Of a DNA stretch of 36,618 nucleotides, positions 7,963 to 17,394 are shown in pieces (positions within the stretch are counted from its first letter, which is position 1; every line of letters starts with the position of its first letter). Origin of the DNA: Clostridia bacterium. Lineage in GTDB: Bacteria > Bacillota > Clostridia > Christensenellales > Aristaeellaceae. The translations under genes were made by a program, and so were the position numbers. Location: positions 1 through 36,618 of the forward strand of contig JAFXUZ010000079.1 of assembly GCA_017524725.1 (NCBI GenBank), given 5' to 3'. The notes under the pieces were generated by a model. It had not been told where the DNA came from. It was given only the letters and a program-made list of their open reading frames with translations, and did no database searches.

Positions 7963-10900
7963 ATGATCCAGAAATGGGCAAAACTGTTTTCCCTGGTTAC
8001 CCTCCGGCGGGGGGAGGAATACTTCCGCCAGGGCCGGGTAACCAGCCTGAAAGAGCTTTCGCCGGGATGCTATAGCGCCCTGGTCGTGGGCAGCACGGCC
8101 TACCACGTCACCGTGCGGTGCGGCAGCCGCCCCATCATGCACTGCACCTGCCCGGTATCCTCCAGGGACATGCGGCCCTGCAAGCACGAGGCAGCCGTCC
8201 TGTTCGCCGTCGAAAGCGCGAAGGATACCCAGGACTCCCCGAAGCCGCCCGTCAGAAATGCGCCCCGGGTAATGCTGTTCCGGGAGGAAAGCACCGGAGT
8301 CACGCCCGAAAACGATTCCTTCACGGTCAGCGTCCCCTACTTCGACCTTCGCAAAACGCTCGGCGGCGTTACGGTGTCCGCGGAATACAGCATGCTGGCC
8401 GACGAAATGATCCGCAGGGGCCAGGCCGGGACTCCCGACATCTGGGTGATGGAGACCTATTATTCCGAACGCATCCTCAGGGCCGCGGTCACCTTTGACC
8501 TGCCCGAAAAGCACGGCTCCGCTTTTACGGTGAGCCTCCAGGCCCGCCGCCGCCGCGTGCCCCAGATCATTTGCGATTCCAGGATGCGCAAGTATCCCTG
8601 CATGTCCCCGGACCCCGAAAAAGGCGAGCTGTGCCCCCACTGCATCGCGGCGCTCAGGCTGATCGTGCGGGAACTGGACAGCGGCACCCAGTCCGCAGGC
8701 TATTCCGACAGCGCGGGCCAAAGCCTGATCCGGCATTTTTACTCAAGCTCGCCCTCCGCTCCCCTGCGGCAGGTGCAAAAATCCCTCCCTATTCGCGTCA
8801 GCCCCATGCTGGACACCTCTTCCTTTGCCCTGCCCGCGCTCCTTTTCCGGGTGGGCTCCAGGTCGCTTCTGCAGTGCAAGGACCTGGGCGCCTTTGCCGA
8901 CGCTTTCCACACCGGCGGCAAATACGACCTGTCTGCAAAGGAAGCCCTGGATTTTTCACTCCAGCCCGTCGAGGAAGCTTCCCAGCCTTTCCTGGATCTG
9001 CTGGTCAAGTGGGTCGACAACGACCGCGCCCTTTCCGCCATGCGGCCGGGGGGGGGCGCAAAGGGCGACCCCATGCTCCTTCCCCTTTACGGGGAGAGGC
9101 TGGACGACTTTTTTGACCTTTGCCGGGGCGCCCCGGTCCCGCAGCGCGGCGTGGGCAAGGCTCCCGTCAACCTGGTGGAAAAGTCTGTCCTTCCCAGCGT
9201 CACGCTGACCCCGGTCCTTGAGGACGGGCTGCTGATAGGCGTGCGCGGCGAAGGCGAAGCGCCCGAGTGCATCATCGGGTCGAAATACGCCTATATGCTG
9301 GACAAGATCGGGAACGAACTTGCCCGCATGGACCTTCAGCCCTATCGGGAATGGAAAAAGCGTTTTCCCGGTCTCACGGGCCAGTTTTCCTTTACCGTCG
9401 GCCGGGAGGCGCTCCCGGATTTTTACCGTTCCGTGGTCCCGTACCTGCGTGAACACGCGAAACTTAACGAAAACGACGCCGAACGGGTGTCTTCCTGGCT
9501 CCCGCCCGAGGGTGAGGTCACCTTTTTCCTGGACGCCGACAACGACCGGATCACCTGCGCCGTTTCGGCCGCCTACGGAGAGAGAGAATGGAAACTGTAC
9601 CCCCATGAAAAAGCCGCGGAACCCTGGCGGGACACGGTCCTGGAGGAAGGCGCCCTGAATGCCGCCCAGGCGCTCTTTCCCGAAACGGACCCGGAGCTCC
9701 GCCTGCTTTATCACGCAAGGGACGATGATTTCATCTGCTCCCTGATGTCGGGCGGCGCCGACGGCCTGGAAAAATGGGGCCGCGTCATGGCGTCGGACCG
9801 TTTTTCCGCCATCCGTATCCGCAGGCGCTTCAGCGTGCAGGCCGGCGTCCGGCTGGAAAACGACCTGCTGACCCTGAGCGTCACCTGCCCCGACCTGAGC
9901 GAAACAGACCTTAAGGAGATCCTGCAGGCCTGTGTGGCCAAACGCCGCTGGCACAGGCTTCGCAGCGGCGAATACGTGGACCTGGAAAGCGAAAGCGTCG
10001 AGGAACTGCGCCGGCTGATGGAAGCCGCCCACACCGACATACGCAGCTTTGTCAGCGGCAGGATGCATATCCCCGCCTACCGGGCGCTGTTCCTGGACGC
10101 GATGATGCGCGAGCACGAGGGCATCCAGGCCGCCCGGGACGCCGCCTTCCGGCAGCTGATCCGATCTTTCCGCACCGTATCGGAAAGCGATTTCGACGTC
10201 CCCGGATCCCTGGCCGGCGTGCTCCGTCCCTACCAGGCCACCGGCTTCAAATGGCTGATGACCCTCACCTCGGCGGGCTTCGGCGGCATCCTGGCCGACG
10301 ACATGGGCCTGGGCAAAACGATCCAGATGATCAGCTGCCTGAAATACCGCCGGGACCATACGCCGGACGGAGAACGCCTCCCCAGCCTGATCGTCTGTCC
10401 CGCGTCGCTGGTATACAACTGGCAGGCGGAATTTGAGCGTTTCGCGCCGGACATGCGCGTGCTGCCCGTGACCGGCACCGCCGCCCAGCGCAAAGAACTG
10501 GTCTCCCTTGCCGCCGACAACGACGTGCTGGTCACCTCCTACGACCTTTTGAAACGGGACGCCGACCTGTACGCCGGCATCAGGTTCGATTTCCACGTCC
10601 TGGACGAAGCCCAGTACATCAAGACCGCCTCCTCCGTCGCCGCCCGGTCCGTGAAGGCCGTCCCCTCCGCCCACCGCTTCGCCCTGACCGGCACGCCGAT
10701 CGAAAACAGCCTGAGCGAACTGTGGAGCATTTTCGATTTCCTGATGCCCGGCTTCCTGTACGATTACACTTCTTTCCGCGCCCAGATCGAGACCCCGGCC
10801 GTGCGGGACCCGGATTCCGGCGCGATGGAAAAGCTGAAAAAGATGACCTCCCCCTTCATCCTGCGCCGGCTCAAAAAGGACGTGCTGCAGGAACTGCCGG

Positions 10901-11622
10901 ACAAGATGGAGGAGACCCGCACGGTGGTAATGTCCCGCCGCCAGGGGGAACTGTACTCCGCCCAGGTCCACCACCTGAAGGAACTGTTGGAAAACGACGA
11001 CGGGGAACCCTTCGCCCGCAAGCGTTTCCGGCTGCTGGCCGAGATCACCCGCCTGAGACAGATCTGCTGCGATCCCTCCCTGTTCGCGGAGGGATACGAC
11101 GGGGAAAGCTGCAAAAGGGAGGCCCTTATGGACCTGCTGGCCGAGGCTTCCGCCGGCGGGCACAAGGCCCTGGTGTTTTCCCAGTTCACCTCCATGCTGG
11201 ACCTGATCGCCGGGGACCTGAAAAAAAGCGGCACCCCGTTCTATATGCTCACCGGCGCGACCCCCAAGGAGGAAAGGACCCGCATGGCCGGTGAATTCAA
11301 CCATAACGGCGTACCGGTGTTCCTGATCAGCCTCAAGGCCGGCGGCACCGGCCTGAACCTGACCGGCGCCGATATCGTGGTCCATTACGACCCCTGGTGG
11401 AACGCCGCGGCCACCAGCCAGGCCACCGACCGCGCCCACCGCATCGGCCAGGAAAAGACCGTGACCGTGTTCAAGCTGATCTGCCGGGACACCATCGAGG
11501 AAAAGATCCTCCGCCTCCAGGAGAAAAAACAGGACCTGGCCGAGGAGATCCTCAGCGGCGAAGGCGCCGCCTTCAGCAGCATGACCCGCGAGGAACTTTT
11601 GGCGCTGCTGGACGCGGAATAG
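7963..11622 (+). CDS. SWIM zinc-finger SNF2-family DNA helicase/ATPase
   Basis: This 1219-residue protein has three parts. An N-terminal SWIM finger has Cys61-x-Cys63 and, nine residues on, Cys73-x-His75 (CTCP...CKHE). A long middle region (about 90-730) is typical of bacterial SNF2-associated proteins. A C-terminal SF2 ATPase carries motif I ADDMGLGKT (about 779-787), motif II DEAQ (about 881), LTGTPIEN, and the second RecA lobe with KALVFSQFTSMLDLI, AGGTGLNLTGA and RAHRIGQ (about 1157). The family moves along DNA and remodels or strips bound proteins; its role in Clostridia is poorly defined. The ATG at 7963 follows AAAGGA; a longer frame upstream is rejected because it runs through the promoter. 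It ends in TAG. Confidence 0.94.
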   Translation: MIQKWAKLFSLVTLRRGEEYFRQGRVTSLKELSPGCYSALVVGSTAYHVTVRCGSRPIMHCTCPVSSRDMRPCKHEAAVLFAVESAKDTQDSPKPPVRNAPRVMLFREESTGVTPENDSFTVSVPYFDLRKTLGGVTVSAEYSMLADEMIRRGQAGTPDIWVMETYYSERILRAAVTFDLPEKHGSAFTVSLQARRRRVPQIICDSRMRKYPCMSPDPEKGELCPHCIAALRLIVRELDSGTQSAGYSDSAGQSLIRHFYSSSPSAPLRQVQKSLPIRVSPMLDTSSFALPALLFRVGSRSLLQCKDLGAFADAFHTGGKYDLSAKEALDFSLQPVEEASQPFLDLLVKWVDNDRALSAMRPGGGAKGDPMLLPLYGERLDDFFDLCRGAPVPQRGVGKAPVNLVEKSVLPSVTLTPVLEDGLLIGVRGEGEAPECIIGSKYAYMLDKIGNELARMDLQPYREWKKRFPGLTGQFSFTVGREALPDFYRSVVPYLREHAKLNENDAERVSSWLPPEGEVTFFLDADNDRITCAVSAAYGEREWKLYPHEKAAEPWRDTVLEEGALNAAQALFPETDPELRLLYHARDDDFICSLMSGGADGLEKWGRVMASDRFSAIRIRRRFSVQAGVRLENDLLTLSVTCPDLSETDLKEILQACVAKRRWHRLRSGEYVDLESESVEELRRLMEAAHTDIRSFVSGRMHIPAYRALFLDAMMREHEGIQAARDAAFRQLIRSFRTVSESDFDVPGSLAGVLRPYQATGFKWLMTLTSAGFGGILADDMGLGKTIQMISCLKYRRDHTPDGERLPSLIVCPASLVYNWQAEFERFAPDMRVLPVTGTAAQRKELVSLAADNDVLVTSYDLLKRDADLYAGIRFDFHVLDEAQYIKTASSVAARSVKAVPSAHRFALTGTPIENSLSELWSIFDFLMPGFLYDYTSFRAQIETPAVRDPDSGAMEKLKKMTSPFILRRLKKDVLQELPDKMEETRTVVMSRRQGELYSAQVHHLKELLENDDGEPFARKRFRLLAEITRLRQICCDPSLFAEGYDGESCKREALMDLLAEASAGGHKALVFSQFTSMLDLIAGDLKKSGTPFYMLTGATPKEERTRMAGEFNHNGVPVFLISLKAGGTGLNLTGADIVVHYDPWWNAAATSQATDRAHRIGQEKTVTVFKLICRDTIEEKILRLQEKKQDLAEEILSGEGAAFSSMTREELLALLDAE

Positions 11623-11670
11623 AACGCAAAAAAGCGCAGGCAAAAATCCCGCAAAAAAACAGGCCGCGCC

Positions 11671-11699
11671 TTGATGTGCGCCGCCCGTACTGATAAAAT
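11671..11699 (+). promoter_or_regulatory. Promoter of the isocitrate dehydrogenase gene
   Basis: TTGATG, 17 bases and TAAAAT, followed 30 bases later by the ATG, with GAAAGGAAGG as ribosome site between. Confidence 0.65.
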
Positions 11700-11729
11700 A
11701 TTCCCGCACTGCAGAAAGGAAGGCTGACG

Positions 11730-12938
11730 ATGGACAAGCTTCAAATGACGACTCCCCTGGTGGAAATGGACGGCGACGAAATGACCCGCGTCCTGTGGGC
11801 GGATATCAAGGACATCCTGCTCCGGCCCTATATCGACCTGAAGACCGTGTATTTCGACCTGGGCCTTAAAAACCGGGATAAAACCGAAGATCAGGTGACC
11901 GTGGACAGCGCCCTGGCGGCGATGAAGTACGGCGTGGCCGTCAAATGCGCCACCATCACCCCCAACGCCCAGCGCGTGGAAGAATACGGCCTGAAGCAGA
12001 TGTGGAAAAGCCCCAACGGCACCATCCGCGCCATGATGGACGGCACCGTATTCCGCGCCCCGATCCTGGTAAAAGGGGTCCGCCCCACCGTACGCACCTG
12101 GGAAAAACCCATCACCATCGCCCGCCACGCCTATGGCGACATCTACCGCAATACCGAGATGACGGTTCCCGGCAAGGGCCGGGCGGAACTGGTGTTCACC
12201 GGCGAGGACGGAAGGGAAACACGGAAGACGATCTTCGATTTCAAGGGCCCCGGCATCATCCAGGGCATCCACAACCTGGATTCTTCCATCTCCTCCTTTG
12301 CCCGGGCCTGTTTCAAATACGCCCTGGACACCCGGCAGGACCTGTGGTTTTCCGCCAAGGACACCATTTCCAAGGTGTACGACCACCATTTCAAGGACAT
12401 CTTCCAGGAGATCTTCGATGCGGAATACCGGGACGCCTTTGAGAAAGCCGGCGTCACCTATTTCTACACCCTGATCGACGACGCGGTGGCCAGGATCATC
12501 CGGTCCAAAGGCGGCATGATCTGGGCCTGCAAAAACTACGACGGCGACGTGATGAGCGACATGATCGCCACCGCCTTCGGCAGCCTGGCCATGATGACCA
12601 GCGTCCTGGTCAGCCCCGACGGCAAATACGAATACGAGGCCGCCCACGGCACCGTTACGAGGCACTACTACCGGTATCTTAAGGGCGAGGAGACATCCAC
12701 CAATCCGGTGGCCACAATCTTCGCCTGGACCGGCGCCCTGCGCAAGCGCGGCGAGATGGACGGATTGAAGGACCTGTGCGATTTTGCCGACCGCCTTGAA
12801 AAGGCCGTCGTCGGCACCATCGAGGACGGGACTATGACCAAGGATCTGGCCCTGATCTACGAAGGCCGGGCCAATGCGGTCAACAGCCGGGAGTTCCTGA
12901 ACGCCGTACGGGACAGGCTGGAGAAGGACAGCAATTAA
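11730..12938 (+). CDS. icd: NADP-dependent isocitrate dehydrogenase, eukaryote-like homodimeric type
   Basis: The enzyme oxidatively decarboxylates isocitrate to 2-oxoglutarate with NADP+. The 402-residue sequence follows the type II (eukaryote-like) subfamily rather than the E. coli type: MDGDEMTRV near the N-terminus, [16 protein letters not shown] for substrate binding, [14 protein letters not shown] supplying metal-binding Asp residues, [10 protein letters not shown] for NADP binding, and a late TKDLA. The gene has its own promoter and a strong terminator, so it stands alone. In an anaerobe it probably supplies 2-oxoglutarate for glutamate synthesis, together with NADPH; that role is inference. 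Confidence 0.95.
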   Translation: MDKLQMTTPLVEMDGDEMTRVLWADIKDILLRPYIDLKTVYFDLGLKNRDKTEDQVTVDSALAAMKYGVAVKCATITPNAQRVEEYGLKQMWKSPNGTIRAMMDGTVFRAPILVKGVRPTVRTWEKPITIARHAYGDIYRNTEMTVPGKGRAELVFTGEDGRETRKTIFDFKGPGIIQGIHNLDSSISSFARACFKYALDTRQDLWFSAKDTISKVYDHHFKDIFQEIFDAEYRDAFEKAGVTYFYTLIDDAVARIIRSKGGMIWACKNYDGDVMSDMIATAFGSLAMMTSVLVSPDGKYEYEAAHGTVTRHYYRYLKGEETSTNPVATIFAWTGALRKRGEMDGLKDLCDFADRLEKAVVGTIEDGTMTKDLALIYEGRANAVNSREFLNAVRDRLEKDSN

Positions 12939-12955
12939 GGACAAAGCCTTTCGAT

Positions 12956-12988
12956 GCCGCGGGCGTGTTCGCCCGCGGCTGTTTTTTT
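12956..12988 (+). terminator. Terminator after icd
   Basis: A ten-base-pair stem, GCCGCGGGCG with CGCCCGCGGC around TGTT, is followed by seven T residues. Confidence 0.93.
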
Positions 12989-13006
12989 CTGCGCGGACGG
13001 CATTAT

Positions 13007-13053
13007 AAAAGGCCGCGGAGACCGGACGCTTTTCGCGCCTGAACTCCGCGGCC
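13007..13053 (-). terminator. Terminator after the 5'-nucleotidase gene
   Basis: On the minus strand CTCCGCGGCC pairs with GGCCGCGGAG across a 23-base loop and is followed by TTTT. It is 25 bases beyond the nucleotidase stop. The loop is long and the T-run short, so it is probably less efficient than the icd terminator that faces it. Confidence 0.65.
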
Positions 13054-13078
13054 CGGGAAACCTTCCGGTTTCGGGCGT

Positions 13079-14764
13079 TTATTCGGCAGCCAGGATCTGG
13101 ACCGCGTTTCCGCGGGGCTGACCATAGGCTTCCTCAGTGATGACGCCGTTCAGGGCCTCGGTGATGTAGTCCATCAAGGCCAGGTCCATGGGGATGGAAG
13201 TGTCGAAACTGTTGCCCGCGTTGGCGAACACGTTGTAGGTATCGCCACCGGCGGAGCAGAAGTTGTTGGTCACGACCGCGTAGACCGCTTCGGGATCGAA
13301 GGGCTCGCCGTTGATGGCCGTGATGGTGACGCGCTGGATGGAGGCGGGAGCGTAGTAGCTGCTTTCCTTGCCGTCCAGCACGTAGACCGCGCCCTGGTCA
13401 TAGGCCTTGGTGGTATCCAGGGTCCAGTCGATGCCGCTGGTCTGCGGGAAGCCGCCGATCGCGTCGGGAGTGCAGTAGGTGGAGGCTTCCAGGGCTTCCA
13501 GCAGCTCGGCGCCGGTCACATAGACCACGGCCACGGTGTTGCCGAAGGGCAGCACGGTGTGGACCTGGTTCATGGTGATGCCGCCGGCCGGGATGGAGGC
13601 GCGGATGCCGCCGCCGTTGGTGATGCCGACCATCTGGAAGGGTTCGTCCTGCTCGGCGCCGCCTTCCTTGGCGACGGACCAGACCATGGCGTCGGTGATC
13701 AGGTCGCCCAGGTTGGTCTCTTCGGTGCGGTTGCCGGGGGCACGGTCGCCGTTGAGGTCAACCTCGGTGGTGGCAAATTCCTTGCCGTACAGGGCGTCCA
13801 CGATCCCGATCACGGCATCGGCCGCCAGCTTGACCTCTTCGTCCTTGGGCATGGAGTACACGCCGATGGTGGTGGGCATCAGGAAGTTGTCTTCGATCTG
13901 CTTGGTGGCGTTGTCGATAACGATGACGCCGATATTGGCGAACGCGGTGCCGGTGGACTGGATGGGTTCGCCGTTTTCGCCGGCGGTCATTGTGGTGTGG
14001 CTGTGGCCGTCGATCACGAAGTCAATACCGTTCACCTTGGCGAGGACGTCGAGGGAACGGTAGCCGTTGGGGGCAGATTCCGCGTCCACGCCCAGGTGGA
14101 ACAGGCCGATCACCAGGTCCGCTTCTTCCCTGGCCTTGTCCACGGCGCCCTGGACGGTGGTGTACAGTTCGTCAAAGGCGGTGAAGTGGATCTCCTTGAT
14201 CAGGCCGGGGTTGACCTTCGTGGCGGTCTCGGGGGTCTCGACGCCGACAAAGGCGATCTTCGGGGCCCCTTCGTTTGCGACCACGCAGTAAGGCGCCAGG
14301 ATGGGCAGGCCGGTCTCGTCCAGGATCACGTTGCAGCAGACCGGCGTGAACTTGGCGTCCGCCAGGTTCAGCATCAGCTGCTCATAGCCGTAGTCGAATT
14401 CGTGGTTGCCCAGGGTGGCGACGTCATAGCCGGCCTCGTTCATCATCATCACGGCGGACGAACCCTTGGAGGTGCTCACGTAAGTGGTGCCCTGGGAATA
14501 GTCGCCGGCATCGGCCAGGATAACTCCGGCGCCGCGGGCGGAAAATTCCTTTTCCAGGGCGGCAATGTAGGCATAGCCGCCGATCGCGCCATGGACGTCG
14601 TTCGAATGCAGGATGACCGTTTTGCCTTCGTAGCTGTCGTTAAGTTCGGTCTTCACGACGGCCGCGGCGGCGTATTCGTCGGCGGTCATATCCGCAAACG
14701 CGGCCGAAGCGGACAGCGTCATCACCGACGCCATGGCCAGGGACAGGATCTTCCTTGTGTTCAT
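13079..14764 (-). CDS. Secreted 5'-nucleotidase / 2',3'-cyclic phosphodiesterase (UshA-like)
   Basis: This 561-residue protein has a Sec signal peptide (MNTRKILSLAMASVMTLSAS, cleavage likely after AFA at about 24), so it works outside the membrane. The metallophosphatase domain has SNDVHG (metal-binding Asp56 and His58), ADAGDYSQG, GNHEFDYG and DGHSHT, the dinuclear metal site of the family. The C-terminal nucleotide-binding domain includes NGGGIRASI and the SGIDWTLD segment. It would dephosphorylate nucleotides for salvage of nucleoside and phosphate. AAGGAG lies upstream of the ATG. No cell-wall anchor or membrane tail is visible, so it is released or only loosely held. Confidence 0.92.
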   Translation of the reverse strand: MNTRKILSLAMASVMTLSASAAFADMTADEYAAAAVVKTELNDSYEGKTVILHSNDVHGAIGGYAYIAALEKEFSARGAGVILADAGDYSQGTTYVSTSKGSSAVMMMNEAGYDVATLGNHEFDYGYEQLMLNLADAKFTPVCCNVILDETGLPILAPYCVVANEGAPKIAFVGVETPETATKVNPGLIKEIHFTAFDELYTTVQGAVDKAREEADLVIGLFHLGVDAESAPNGYRSLDVLAKVNGIDFVIDGHSHTTMTAGENGEPIQSTGTAFANIGVIVIDNATKQIEDNFLMPTTIGVYSMPKDEEVKLAADAVIGIVDALYGKEFATTEVDLNGDRAPGNRTEETNLGDLITDAMVWSVAKEGGAEQDEPFQMVGITNGGGIRASIPAGGITMNQVHTVLPFGNTVAVVYVTGAELLEALEASTYCTPDAIGGFPQTSGIDWTLDTTKAYDQGAVYVLDGKESSYYAPASIQRVTITAINGEPFDPEAVYAVVTNNFCSAGGDTYNVFANAGNSFDTSIPMDLALMDYITEALNGVITEEAYGQPRGNAVQILAAE

Positions 14765-14815
14765 GGTGATCAGTCTCCTTTCAGGATATGGATTGAGTTA
14801 TGTGCTTCCGATATC

Positions 14816-14844
14816 AGGATACCCCAAATAACGCCAAAAAACAA
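14816..14844 (-). promoter_or_regulatory. Likely promoter of the 5'-nucleotidase gene
   Basis: On the minus strand TTGTTT, a 17-base spacer and TATCCT lie about 50 bases before the start codon. It is a moderate match. Confidence 0.5.
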
Positions 14845-14848
14845 GTAT

Positions 14849-14891
14849 CCCGCGGCACGAATGCGCGATTTTTGCGCATTCATGTCGCGGG
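14849..14891 (-). terminator. Long hairpin after the aminotransferase gene, probable terminator
   Basis: An 18-base imperfect inverted repeat (CCCGCG..GAATGCGC with GCGCATTC..CGCGGG, two mismatches) lies 15 bases past the aminotransferase stop. On the minus strand it is followed by ATACTTGTTTTTT, a delayed T-run that is also part of the next promoter. Confidence 0.65.
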
Positions 14892-14905
14892 AAAAACGCT
14901 TTGAG

Positions 14906-16213
14906 TCAGGTAGCGGATACGGCTGTCTGCTTTTCCTTCAGGATCTTTTCCATGCTGACCAGCTTCACGCACAGGGCAAAGAGCTTGGCGGCGTTCTCCA
15001 GGTCGCTCATGCTTGGGAAGGTCGGCGCGATGCGGATGCTGGTGTCCTCCGGATCCTTGCCATAGGGCCAGGTGGCGCCGGCCGGGGTCAGAATGACGCC
15101 CGCCTTTTTGCACCGGGCCACGATGGCCTTGGCGCAGCCGGGCAGGGATTCAAAGTCCATAAAATACCCGCCCAGCGGCTTGGTCCACGTACCGATATCC
15201 AGCCCGCCGAGCTCCTCGTCCAGGATGCTCTCCACCATTTCAAACTTGGGCCGCAGGATATCGGCGTGCTTGCGCATATGCTCCACCATGCCGTGGATAT
15301 CCCCGAAAAAGCGGACGTGGCGCAGTTGGTTCACCTTGTCGTGGCCGATGGTCTGGTGGCGCAGCTGCACCCGGATATCCTCCATGTTGTTGGGAGAGGT
15401 GGCCAGGGCGGCAATGCCGCTGCCGGGGAAGGTGATCTTGGATGTGGAGGAAAACTTGTACACCAGGTCGGGATTGCCGGCACGCTTGCATTCGGCCAGG
15501 ATCTCGATCAGGTAGTCCTGGTGGTCGTCATACAGGTGGTGCATGCCGTAGGCGTTGTCCCAGAAGATCCTGAAATCCCTGGCCGCCGGCTTGAGGCGCG
15601 CAAAACGGCGCACCGTTTCGTCGCTGTAGGAATAGCCCTGGGGATTGGAATATTTGGGCACACACCAGATCCCCTTGATGGATTCGTCCTGGGACACCAG
15701 GTTCTCCACCATGTCCATCCGGGGGCCGGTGGGCGTCATGGGCACGGGGATCATTTCGATGCCGAAATACTCCGTGATGGCAAAATGGCGGTCGTAGCCC
15801 GGCACCGGGCACAAAAAGCGCACCTTGTCCAGTTTGCACCAGGGGGTGTTCCCCATGATGCCGTGGGTATAGGCGCGGGAGACCGTGTCGTACATCACGT
15901 TCAGGGAGGAGTTGCCGTAAATGATGATGTCGTTGGGGTTGTTCTCCATCATGTCGCCCAGCAGCACCCGCGCCTCGTCGATGCCGGTCAGCTGCCCGTA
16001 GTTACGGCAGTCCGTCCCATCGTCGCAGGTCAGGTCCGATCCGGAGTCCAGCACGTCCATCAGGCCCATCGACAGGTCCAATTGTTCCTTGCAGGGTTTC
16101 CCCCGGCTCATATCCAGACGCAGCTCCATCGCCTGGACGCGGTTGTACTCTTTTTTAAGCGACTTGAGTTCTTCTGCAAGTTCTTCGACTGTCATATCCA
16201 TGCAGCGCTTCAT
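14906..16213 (-). CDS. Class I aminotransferase, Aminotran_MocR/aspartate aminotransferase type
   Basis: A 435-residue PLP enzyme of the aminotransferase subfamily that includes atypical bacterial aspartate aminotransferases (PF12897 type). The N-terminal LRLDMSRGKPCKEQLDLS is the subfamily signature. Other motifs are YGNSSLNVMYD for cofactor phosphate, YSNPQGYSYSDET, and DNAYGMHHLYDD. The PLP lysine is Lys259 in SSTSKITFPGSG. The reaction is probably aspartate/2-oxoglutarate transamination, but substrate cannot be fixed from sequence. The ATG at 16213 is chosen because GAGGAG lies ten bases before it. A much longer in-frame reading upstream runs antisense through the methyltransferase gene and is rejected. 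Confidence 0.9.
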   Translation of the reverse strand: MKRCMDMTVEELAEELKSLKKEYNRVQAMELRLDMSRGKPCKEQLDLSMGLMDVLDSGSDLTCDDGTDCRNYGQLTGIDEARVLLGDMMENNPNDIIIYGNSSLNVMYDTVSRAYTHGIMGNTPWCKLDKVRFLCPVPGYDRHFAITEYFGIEMIPVPMTPTGPRMDMVENLVSQDESIKGIWCVPKYSNPQGYSYSDETVRRFARLKPAARDFRIFWDNAYGMHHLYDDHQDYLIEILAECKRAGNPDLVYKFSSTSKITFPGSGIAALATSPNNMEDIRVQLRHQTIGHDKVNQLRHVRFFGDIHGMVEHMRKHADILRPKFEMVESILDEELGGLDIGTWTKPLGGYFMDFESLPGCAKAIVARCKKAGVILTPAGATWPYGKDPEDTSIRIAPTFPSMSDLENAAKLFALCVKLVSMEKILKEKQTAVSAT

Positions 16214-16256
16214 TTTGCCATTTCTCCTCGATGAAAATGAATAATTCGACATACGA

Positions 16257-16275
16257 TTATCCGTTTGACGGATAA
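16257..16275. promoter_or_regulatory. Perfect palindrome in the divergent promoter region, possible operator
   Basis: TTATCCGT and ACGGATAA form a perfect eight-base inverted repeat around TTG, between the divergent aminotransferase and methyltransferase genes. It starts 44 bases before the aminotransferase ATG and could bind a dimeric regulator. No matching regulator gene is visible nearby. Confidence 0.4.
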
Positions 16276-16420
16276 ACACATGATACAATGAATCCGGCGC
16301 GGACGCAAACCGTTTTTCGGGGAAAGCGGGGGTAAAATTGTTTTTTTGCTGTTTTTTGTATACATTCCATACCGGACCGCCGCCGTGGTATAATGGGATC
16401 GGGTAACATGGGAGGTCAAA

Positions 16421-17296
16421 ATGCGCGAAGACATCCTTCATGACAACACGGAAATGCTGGCAAGATACGCCGATATCCTGACCAACAGGCCCGCCTTCGC
16501 CTCGAAGGCCAACCTTGCGGAGCTGGCCTCCGCCCTTTCCATGCCTCCGGAGGAGGCGGCCGCGTACCTCATGTGCGAAGCGCTGGGGCTGGACGCAGCC
16601 TCGCCCCGGGGACGGCTCCTGTTTGAAAAATACGTCCGCCCGTCCCTTACGCTCAAACGCCCTTCGGCATATCTTGACGATCCCTTCGCATACCTTTTGC
16701 GCAGGGCCCGGGAGGAATGCCCCGCCCTGCCCGGCCGGATCGCCCTCGCCGACGCGCTTTTGCCCGCCATGTCCCTTTTCCCGGCCGGAGATATCCGCGT
16801 TTTCCCCGACGGCCGGGCAGTCCAGCCCGTCGGCTTCTTTACCGGGGACTTCAGTTATCCCTCCCTCAGGGACGGCGGGCGGGAATGGATGAGCCTGCAC
16901 CCCAACGAGATCGAGACCATCCTTCCCAAAGCCCGCGAAGCCCGGGGACGGGTGCTGTGCCTGGGCCTCGGCATGGGCTATTACCTTTACCACGCCTCAT
17001 TAAACCCGGATGTGGAAAGCGTCACCGCCGTGGAACGGGACCCGGAGATCATTTCCTGGTTCACCCGATCGCTGCTGCCCCTTTTCCCAAAGGACAATAT
17101 CCGCCTGGTCCGGGACGACGCCTTCCGTTTCCTGCCCGCCCGGGAGGGATTCGACACCGTTTTCGCCGACCTGTGGCACGACGTGTCCGACGGACTGCCC
17201 CTGTGGCGGCGCCTGAAGGCCCTGGAAGTCCCGGGGATCCGATACCAGTACTGGCTTGGGGAGACCCTGGAATGCTACGACCGGGGATGGGTGTGA
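16421..17296 (+). CDS. Class I SAM-dependent methyltransferase-like protein
   Basis: This 291-residue protein has an N-terminal helical region (1-130) that I do not recognise, followed by a Rossmann fold of the methyltransferase/spermidine-synthase type. The features are VLCLGLGMGYYLYHAS (glycine-rich SAM loop, about 186-201), VTAVERDPEII (acidic residue for the ribose), NIRLVRDDAFRFL (adenine region) and DTVFADLWHDV. The target of methylation is unknown. GGAGG precedes the ATG, and a TATAAT at 16389-16394 is a likely -10 element, with no clear -35. It is a single gene, convergent with tsaC, with a shared hairpin between them. Confidence 0.82.
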   Translation: MREDILHDNTEMLARYADILTNRPAFASKANLAELASALSMPPEEAAAYLMCEALGLDAASPRGRLLFEKYVRPSLTLKRPSAYLDDPFAYLLRRAREECPALPGRIALADALLPAMSLFPAGDIRVFPDGRAVQPVGFFTGDFSYPSLRDGGREWMSLHPNEIETILPKAREARGRVLCLGLGMGYYLYHASLNPDVESVTAVERDPEIISWFTRSLLPLFPKDNIRLVRDDAFRFLPAREGFDTVFADLWHDVSDGLPLWRRLKALEVPGIRYQYWLGETLECYDRGWV

Positions 17297-17325
17297 AACA
17301 TCAAAGCGGCATCGTCCGAAAACAT

Positions 17326-17362
17326 CGCCGGACGGCGGGATCGTTTTCCCCGCTGTCCGGCG
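17326..17362. terminator. Hairpin between convergent genes, possible bidirectional terminator
   Basis: CGCCGGACGGCGGG pairs with CCCGCTGTCCGGCG with one mismatch around a nine-base loop containing TTTT. On the minus strand it is followed by ATGTTTTC, so it best fits termination of the tsaC side. On the plus strand only TTCCTGTTCC follows. Confidence 0.65.
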
Positions 17363-17394
17363 TTCCTGTTCCGCCCGGTCTTTATGCCGGGCTT

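Noticed and set aside
8956..11709. 917-residue minus-strand open frame
   Set aside because: It is antisense to the SNF2 helicase gene, with low-complexity shadow composition.
13559..16234. 891-residue plus-strand open frame
   Set aside because: It lies antisense to the nucleotidase and aminotransferase genes, is dominated by Gly, His, Val and Gln, and has no recognisable domain. It is a shadow of GC-rich coding DNA.
14906..16993. 695-residue version of the aminotransferase
   Set aside because: The extra N-terminal part is antisense to the methyltransferase gene and crosses its promoter; a good ribosome site supports the start at 16213.
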